From positions 1-33,175 of the forward strand of contig CAIPBY010000002.1 in assembly GCA_903863425.1 (NCBI GenBank): a DNA stretch of 33,175 bases, in the 5' to 3' direction. The notes beneath the pieces are model-generated. The model searched no databases. It worked only from the letters and a program-made list of their open reading frames with translations, and had not been told where the DNA came from. The number at the start of each line of letters is the position of its first letter. The first letter of the stretch is position 1. Shown here piece by piece: positions 28,805-33,175 of this stretch. This DNA is from Candidatus Buchananbacteria bacterium (GTDB lineage Bacteria; Patescibacteriota; Patescibacteriia; 2-01-FULL-39-33). The position numbers and the translations under genes were made by a program.

Positions 28805-28822
28805 CCATTAGACGATCTCCCA
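28805..28822 (-). repeat. Exact 18-nt duplication of the tRNA-Gln 5' end
   Basis: TGGGAGATCGTCTAATGG occurs both as the start of tRNA-Gln (28643-28626) and here (28822-28805). The 179-base offset covers element B. It may be a target-site or recombination footprint, or a tRNA remnant. Confidence 0.85.
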
Positions 28823-28843
28823 GTTTTGGGCGGGATTCCCAGT

Positions 28844-28930
28844 TTATTTCTGCTTTTGCTTGCCCTTTTTCTGTTGCCATTTCAATTTTGGCACTTTTGC
28901 TCCGGGGTCTCTTTTTGTTTTCTTAGGCAT
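28844..28930 (-). CDS. Possible 28-residue Lys-rich peptide
   Basis: A short minus-strand frame encodes a very basic peptide (MPKKTKRDPGAKVPKLKWQQ followed by a K/Q-rich tail). An extended -10 (TG-C-TATATT) lies about 45 bases upstream. No Shine-Dalgarno site is present. It resembles the basic part of the microprotein at 16447. It precedes element B and tRNA-Gln on the same strand, so the promoter may serve the whole unit. Coding potential is uncertain. Confidence 0.4.
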   Translation of the reverse strand: MPKKTKRDPGAKVPKLKWQQKKGKQKQK

Positions 28931-28974
28931 TTTGTTTTGTTTCAATTTAAAATCTCCAATTCGGAGATAGGAAC

Positions 28975-28983
28975 AATATAGCA
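28975..28983 (-). promoter_or_regulatory. Extended -10 promoter of the peptide-element B-tRNA-Gln unit
   Basis: Minus strand TG-C-TATATT (28983-28975) without a good -35 box. It is back to back with the promoter of the receiver-domain gene on the plus strand. Confidence 0.5.
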
Positions 28984-29009
28984 TAATTTAATGAATAAAT
29001 CAATAAAAA

Positions 29010-29038
29010 TTGACAAAGGCCATATAATATGTTAATAA
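29010..29038 (+). promoter_or_regulatory. Promoter of the receiver-domain gene
   Basis: TTGACA (29010-29015), 17 bases, TAATAA (29033-29038). The exact -10 is uncertain because the region is very AT-rich. A leader of about 60 nt ends in GGAGAGG before the ATG at 29103. Confidence 0.6.
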
Positions 29039-29102
29039 TATATCGGTAATTCAGCGAGATTCTTTACAACCAGCTGTGCTAGTAGAAGGAGAGGATTCGG
29101 TC

Positions 29103-29486
29103 ATGGCGAAGGTATTGATAATTGATGATGAGGAAGATGTGCGCGTGATGATAGCCAGAACATGCAATATTGCTGGCGTGGAGGTTGTTCAAGCCGAGAG
29201 TGGCCTGAATATTGAAAGAGTCGTGGATTCCGAAGTAATTGTGGCATTTCTGGATTGGGCTGGTGACAGCCAAGGACTGGAGTGTGCCCGGTTCCTCTAC
29301 GAGTGGTTTCCCAAGATTCGTGTCTATATTTTCTCGGGCAACGATCGCAGGGTCATCGTGAGGAATCTTTATTCGGAGAGTGTCTCCGTAGCCGGAGTTG
29401 TCGATAAGACAGCTTCCATGGAGGAAATTGAGTTGCTGGTACGTTCGGCTCTGTACGCCAAAAAGGCCGAAGGGGCTACGGCGTGA
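29103..29486 (+). CDS. Stand-alone response-regulator receiver (CheY-like) protein, atypical
   Basis: The 127-residue protein is a single receiver domain. The acidic pocket is in VLIIDDEEDV (residues 8-10), the phosphoacceptor Asp is in FLDWAGD (Asp51), the switch Ser is in IFSGND and the conserved Lys is in VDKTAS. The usual KP dipeptide is KT, and the loop after Asp51 is altered (WAGDS). The ATG at 29103 is chosen for the GGAGAGG site 8 bases upstream; an in-frame ATG at 29076 would add nine residues before the domain. It has no output domain and no kinase neighbour. It has its own promoter and terminator and the same Shine-Dalgarno-led, GC-richer style as the cassettes at 4.0 and 11.1 kb. 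Confidence 0.82.
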   Translation: MAKVLIIDDEEDVRVMIARTCNIAGVEVVQAESGLNIERVVDSEVIVAFLDWAGDSQGLECARFLYEWFPKIRVYIFSGNDRRVIVRNLYSESVSVAGVVDKTASMEEIELLVRSALYAKKAEGATA

Positions 29487-29513
29487 AATACACGGCAACA
29501 GTCAACCAGTCAC

Positions 29514-29557
29514 AAAGGACGAATGCATCAGCGAGTGCATATACGTCCTTTTTTTAT
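29514..29557 (+). terminator. Terminator of the receiver-domain gene
   Basis: AAAGGACG (29514-29521) pairs with CGTCCTTT (29544-29551), with an inner TGCA/TGCA stem, followed by T residues. The -10 of the helicase gene follows within 20 bases. Confidence 0.8.
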
Positions 29558-29570
29558 TTTTCAAATATTC

Positions 29571-29579
29571 TGCTACAAT
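29571..29579 (+). promoter_or_regulatory. Extended -10 of the helicase-nuclease gene
   Basis: TG-C-TACAAT at 29571-29579. Seven bases beyond the -10 is 29586, the A of the ATG, so a fully leaderless mRNA is predicted. This also argues against the longer frame starting at 29523. Confidence 0.65.
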
Positions 29580-29585
29580 ATAGTC

Positions 29586-32573
29586 ATGTCTGAATTAGAG
29601 AAGCTCAACTTACAGCAGAAAGAGGCCGTTACCCACGATAATGGCCCTCTTTTGATTGTGGCTGGTGCCGGAACTGGCAAAACCACGGTCATAACGCAAA
29701 GAATCGCCCAATTGATTAATACCGGCAAATGTAAGCCCGAGGAAATCTTGGCTCTCACTTTTACAGATAAGTCAGCCGGCGAGATGGAAGAGCGCGTAGA
29801 TATGTTTTTACCCTATGGCTATGTGGATTTGTGGATTTCCACTTTCCATGCTTTTGCCGAGCGTATCTTAAAAGAGCACGGGTTGGAAATCGGCTTGCCC
29901 AATGACTTCAAATTACTCAATACTACCGAGCAGTGGTTACTGATCAGGAAAAATATAGAAAAATTCAAGTTGGATTATTATCGACCACTAGGTAATCCCA
30001 CCAAGTTTATTCACGGATTGCTCAAGCATTTCTCCCGCGCCAAGGATGAAAATATTTCTTCCGAGGAATATCTCAAATATGTTGAGGATTTAAAGTTGAA
30101 TAATGATAGTGCTGAATTTATCAGTGATATTTTGAGTGAGGAAGAAAGGAAGAAATTAACCAAACAAGAGCTGAAAGAATTGGCTGGAGAGGAAATCAAG
30201 AAGCAGACCGAGGTGGCTGAAGCTTACCACGTCTATCAGAAATTACTGCTGGACAACAATGCCTTGGATTTCGGTGATTTGATAAATTATTGTCTCAAAT
30301 TATTTAATGCGCGTAAGGGGATTTTGCTCAAATACCGCCAGCAATTTAAATACATTTTGGTGGATGAATTTCAGGATACCAATCTGGCTCAGTATGAATT
30401 AATCAAATTGCTGGCCAATCCGACCAACAATATTACCGTGGTTGGCGACGATGATCAATCTATCTATAAATTCCGTGGCGCATCAGTTTCCAATATCTTG
30501 CAGTTCAAAGATGATTTCCCGGATTCCAAAGAAATTTTCCTCAACAATAATTATCGCAGTGCGCAAGGCATCCTGGACTTGTCTTATAATTTTATTTGTC
30601 AGAATAATCCCAATCGCTTGGAGGTGAAGCTCGCCGGAAATGGTAAAAATTTATCCAAGAAATTAATTGCTTCAACGGAAGACAAAGCTGAGATAAAGCA
30701 CTTCCATGGTAATACTTTGCAGGATGAAGTTAATTTGACGGTTAATAAAATTATTGAGTTGTATAATGCTGACACCAATCCCAAGTGGTCTGATTTTGCT
30801 ATTCTAGTTCGCGCTAATTCCGGCGCCGATGATTTTGTTTATGCGCTCGAGAAAGCCAAAGTGCCATATAACTTCTGCGCTTCCAAGGGTTTGTATGCTA
30901 AGCGAGTAGTCCTTGATTTGTTGGCCTATCTCAAGCTGTTGGATAATTATCACGAAAGCCCGTCCATGTATCGACTGCTGACAATTCCTATGTGGGAAAT
31001 AGGTCATCATGATATTGTTAATTTGAATTACTGGGCTAATCGTAAGGGCTGGTCGCTGTATGAGATTATGAAGCAAATTATATTATTTAAAAATATCTCT
31101 GAGCCAGCGATCAAAAAAATAGAGATAATTCTGGCACAGATTGCCAAGGGATCAACTATGGTGCGCGAGGGCAAGAAGACAACCGAGATTATTCAGGAAT
31201 TTCTTAACTCCAGCGGATATCTCAAGATGATTGTGGCTACAGATTCTCTGGATAATCGCGAGCAAACAAATTATTTAAATCAGTTCTACAAAAAGGCCAA
31301 GCAGTTTGAGCAAGAGAATCCCGACCACTCGCTTAAGGCGTTTATGGAAATGGTTGATTTTGAATTAGAAGCTGGAGAAGAGGGAAGCATTTCCCAGAAT
31401 TTGGAAGATTCCAGTCCAGACACTTTGAAAATCATGACGGTTCATGGCTCCAAAGGTTTGGAATTCAAATATGTTTTCATTGTTAATATGGTTGATAAGC
31501 GTTTCCCGGCCGTGGGCAGATCAGAAGCGATTGAGTTGCCAGCAAAATTAGTCAAAGAAATAATTCCCGAGGGCGACGTACATTTACAGGAGGAGAGAAG
31601 ACTTTTCTATGTGGCTATGACGCGCGCCAAGCTGGGGTTGTATTTTACTTCAGCTAGTGATTATGGCGGAGCCAGAGACAAGAAATTATCCAGATTCCTC
31701 GTGGAGATGGAAGAGTTGGGTTTTATTTTGGCCCAAGAAGCCAAGCGTGACAAGAAAGAATATGAGGAAATCAAGGAAGTGGAGAAGTCTGATCGGCCAA
31801 TGGGATTTATGCCCCAGAAATTTTCCTTTACTCAGATCAAAGCGTTTGAGAATTGCCCGTATCAGTACAGATTCGCTCATATTTTGAAAATTCCCACTTC
31901 GGGCAAGTCAGTGTTCTCTTTTGGCAAAACCATGCACTCGACTTTGCAGAAGTTTTTCATTTTGGTAAATTCGCTCAAGAGTTCCAATCAGGCTGATTTA
32001 TTTAATCAACAGCCCAAGGAATTCGTTCCTCCCAAATTAGAGGAATTATATAAGATCTACGAAGAGACATTTATTGACGATTGGTATCCTGACAAGAAAA
32101 CCAAAGAGGATTATTTCGCCAAAGGTAAGACTGCCCTGAAGATGTTTTATGATTCATATTTGCAGAGATTGCCGGAAGCCATAAATTTGGAATATGGTTT
32201 TAATTTAAAGATTGGCGATTATAGTTTACGCGGACAAATTGATCGCATTGATAAGTTAGGCGATGGCATCAAGATTGTGGATTACAAGACTGGCAAGGCC
32301 AAAGAGAAACTATCGAGTGAAGATAAGGAGCAGTTGTTGATTTATCAGATTGCTGCTGAGCAGGTTTTAAGAGTAAAGGTGAATGAGCTGAGTTTTTATT
32401 ATCTCGAAGAGGGGAGAGAAGAAACTTTCCTGGGCAATGAGAAAGAATTAGTCAAGGTCAAAGAGCGAGTCATCAATACTATCTCGGAAATTAGAAAAGG
32501 ATATTTCACGGCTACTCCAAGCGAGCTGTGTAAGTATTGTGATTTTAATTCAATTTGTGAATTTAGAAAATGA
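29586..32573 (+). CDS. UvrD/Rep-type helicase fused to an AddB/Cas4-like PD-(D/E)XK nuclease
   Basis: The 995-residue protein has a complete UvrD-like helicase: Q motif LNLQQKEAVTHDNGP, Walker A GAGTGKTTV (residues 27-35), LTFTDKSAGEM, VDEFQDTN near residue 258, DDDQSIYKFRGA, TVHGSKGLEFKYVF and VAMTRAK. From about residue 747 a PD-(D/E)XK nuclease domain follows (FSFTQIKAFENCPYQYRF, LRGQIDRIDKL, IKIVDYKTGK). Its four cysteines (FENC, LCKYC, SIC) match the iron-sulfur arrangement of AddB/AdnB and Cas4 nucleases. It is probably a single-polypeptide double-strand-break processing enzyme analogous to AddAB. The start at 29586 is leaderless; the in-frame ATG at 29523 lies inside the upstream terminator. 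Confidence 0.92.
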   Translation: MSELEKLNLQQKEAVTHDNGPLLIVAGAGTGKTTVITQRIAQLINTGKCKPEEILALTFTDKSAGEMEERVDMFLPYGYVDLWISTFHAFAERILKEHGLEIGLPNDFKLLNTTEQWLLIRKNIEKFKLDYYRPLGNPTKFIHGLLKHFSRAKDENISSEEYLKYVEDLKLNNDSAEFISDILSEEERKKLTKQELKELAGEEIKKQTEVAEAYHVYQKLLLDNNALDFGDLINYCLKLFNARKGILLKYRQQFKYILVDEFQDTNLAQYELIKLLANPTNNITVVGDDDQSIYKFRGASVSNILQFKDDFPDSKEIFLNNNYRSAQGILDLSYNFICQNNPNRLEVKLAGNGKNLSKKLIASTEDKAEIKHFHGNTLQDEVNLTVNKIIELYNADTNPKWSDFAILVRANSGADDFVYALEKAKVPYNFCASKGLYAKRVVLDLLAYLKLLDNYHESPSMYRLLTIPMWEIGHHDIVNLNYWANRKGWSLYEIMKQIILFKNISEPAIKKIEIILAQIAKGSTMVREGKKTTEIIQEFLNSSGYLKMIVATDSLDNREQTNYLNQFYKKAKQFEQENPDHSLKAFMEMVDFELEAGEEGSISQNLEDSSPDTLKIMTVHGSKGLEFKYVFIVNMVDKRFPAVGRSEAIELPAKLVKEIIPEGDVHLQEERRLFYVAMTRAKLGLYFTSASDYGGARDKKLSRFLVEMEELGFILAQEAKRDKKEYEEIKEVEKSDRPMGFMPQKFSFTQIKAFENCPYQYRFAHILKIPTSGKSVFSFGKTMHSTLQKFFILVNSLKSSNQADLFNQQPKEFVPPKLEELYKIYEETFIDDWYPDKKTKEDYFAKGKTALKMFYDSYLQRLPEAINLEYGFNLKIGDYSLRGQIDRIDKLGDGIKIVDYKTGKAKEKLSSEDKEQLLIYQIAAEQVLRVKVNELSFYYLEEGREETFLGNEKELVKVKERVINTISEIRKGYFTATPSELCKYCDFNSICEFRK

Positions 32574-32579
32574 GTTTCT

Positions 32580-32711
32580 TCCCCTCCTTTCAAAGGAGGG
32601 GCAAGGGGAGGTTATGAAAGTCACGAATTACACGTTTATATTTAGCAAATAAAAGTCACGATTATATACTTGTTCCAAAACCCCTCCCTGCCTCCCCTTG
32701 GAAAGGGGAGG
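32580..32711. repeat. Inverted-repeat element with C-rich hairpin ends
   Basis: The left end (32580-32613) contains CCCCTCCTTT-CAAAGGAGGGG followed by CAAGGGGAGGTT. The right end (32679-32711) is its approximate reverse complement, with CCTCCCCTT-GGAAAGGGGAGG. The 65-base interior holds a direct repeat AAGTCACGA (near 32619 and 32654). It looks like a miniature inverted-repeat element inserted between the helicase and DciA-like genes. Confidence 0.75.
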
Positions 32712-32726
32712 AAAAATACAAAAAAT

Positions 32727-33023
32727 ATGTCTTTCACCAACATCAAAACTATCCTTCCCGAATCTCTCAAGCGTCATGGCATCAAGAATCAGGTGGATGA
32801 GAAGCGCATCATTGCCAAGTTTGAGGAAGTCAAAGATGTGATGTTTGAGAAGCGCGACGCCGAGCAGATAAAGGCGGTTTATGTGAAGTGGGGGACTTTG
32901 TCTGTGGCCTGCCTCTCAGAAACGGTGGTGGAACTGCTTAGAGCCAAGGAGCATGAGCTTATTGACATAATTAATAAGGAATTGGGTACTGGATTAGTGA
33001 AGGGCTTGTATTATTTGACATAA
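32727..33023 (+). CDS. DciA-like (DUF721) protein
   Basis: The 98-residue protein ends in the DUF721/DciA pattern: VYVKWGTLSVACLSETVVELLRAKEHELIDIINKELGTGLVKGLYYL, where strand-loop-helix elements precede an N-(K/E)-x-G-x-(V/I) end. The N-terminal half is helical. DciA is the ancestral bacterial loader/operator of the replicative helicase DnaB, encoded here at 2009-3403. The ATG at 32727 is chosen; an in-frame start at 32670 would translate the inverted-repeat element. A terminator follows. Confidence 0.75.
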   Translation: MSFTNIKTILPESLKRHGIKNQVDEKRIIAKFEEVKDVMFEKRDAEQIKAVYVKWGTLSVACLSETVVELLRAKEHELIDIINKELGTGLVKGLYYLT

Positions 33024-33055
33024 ATAATAATAATAATCATCATTGTAATTATTAG

Positions 33056-33083
33056 AAATAGGGAATTAATCCCTATTTTTTTG
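33056..33083 (+). terminator. Terminator of the DciA-like gene
   Basis: AAATAGGGA pairs with TCCCTATTT around a 5-nt loop, followed by a T-tract. Confidence 0.85.
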
Positions 33084-33125
33084 TTGTAAAATTAGATAAT
33101 AATTTAATTAATTGGCCCAAACCTC

Positions 33126-33154
33126 TTGACAAATATTTCGATATATGCTATACT
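33126..33154 (+). promoter_or_regulatory. Near-consensus promoter facing out of the window
   Basis: TTGACA (33126-33131), 17 bases, TATACT (33149-33154). Its gene would start beyond the right edge. The promoter type matches the cassettes at 3956 and 11015. Confidence 0.8.
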
Positions 33155-33175
33155 GCTATGTTGAGTATAAATTGA

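Noticed and set aside
28602-28981. Two overlapping plus-strand frames opposite tRNA-Gln and element B
   Set aside because: They read antisense through a tRNA and a structured element; no ribosome site or known motif.
1-33175. CRISPR array, rRNA genes, transposase or integrase genes, prophage modules
   Set aside because: No regularly spaced repeats, rRNA segments, DDE or tyrosine recombinase motifs, or phage structural genes were seen; mobile signatures are limited to small palindromic elements.

Overview
The window looks like a chromosomal segment of a Candidate Phyla Radiation (Patescibacteria, probably Parcubacteria-type) bacterium. This is inferred from gene content and style, not from a phylogenetic marker. 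Genes are AT-rich, tightly packed and mostly without Shine-Dalgarno sites. Several genes have a -10 box so close to the ATG that the mRNA should be leaderless (dnaB, the ftsB/divIC-like gene, the UvrD-like helicase). The tRNAs lack an encoded CCA. Surface proteins carry thrombospondin-3-type calcium repeats, DUF5684, lamin-tail and CAP domains in CPR-typical combinations. TGA is used as a stop, so the Gracilibacteria code does not apply.

Layout. 0-3.4 kb: a DUF192 protein and rplU on +, then a convergent dnaB-ybaB-recR operon on -. 3.5-4.9 kb: tRNA-Lys, a structured element (copy A), then a self-contained cassette of two unknown genes with consensus promoter, Shine-Dalgarno and terminator. 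4.9-10.9 kb: a metabolic and housekeeping run (HIT protein, inositol-monophosphatase-like enzyme, Nudix, PIF1-like helicase, an unknown protein, Nudix, two methyltransferases), interrupted by a compact antisense-oriented small RNA gene. 11.0-13.5 kb: a second Shine-Dalgarno-led, GC-richer cassette encoding a membrane protein and a predicted outer-membrane beta-barrel, which is out of place in a CPR genome. 13.7-25.4 kb: flavodoxin, a surface-protein block, TspO, a Cys-tailed microprotein, a P-type ATPase, a divisome coiled-coil protein and a parvulin foldase. 25.4-28.1 kb: tRNA-Thr and tRNA-Gly on -, then an RlpA-like protein with ftsE and ftsX on +. 28.1-29.0 kb: a minus-strand stretch with a 50-residue zinc-knuckle microprotein, tRNA-Gln and structured element copy B. 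29.0-33.2 kb: a Shine-Dalgarno-led orphan receiver domain, a UvrD-like helicase fused to a PD-(D/E)XK nuclease, a DciA-like protein and a consensus promoter pointing out of the window.

The most interesting signals are outside ordinary genes. Two dispersed copies (A near tRNA-Lys, B near tRNA-Gln) of an RNA-like element share a conserved core, and their closing stems differ by compensatory changes. Copy B is flanked by an exact 18-nt duplication of the tRNA-Gln 5' end. A separate, roughly 67-nt small RNA gene has a TTGACA-17-TATATT promoter whose predicted start coincides with the first base of its closing stem. Finally, three complete cassettes (promoter, strong Shine-Dalgarno, one or two orphan genes, terminator), and perhaps a fourth starting at the right edge, sit between host genes and look foreign.

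All calls come from reading the sequence. No database or folding program was run.
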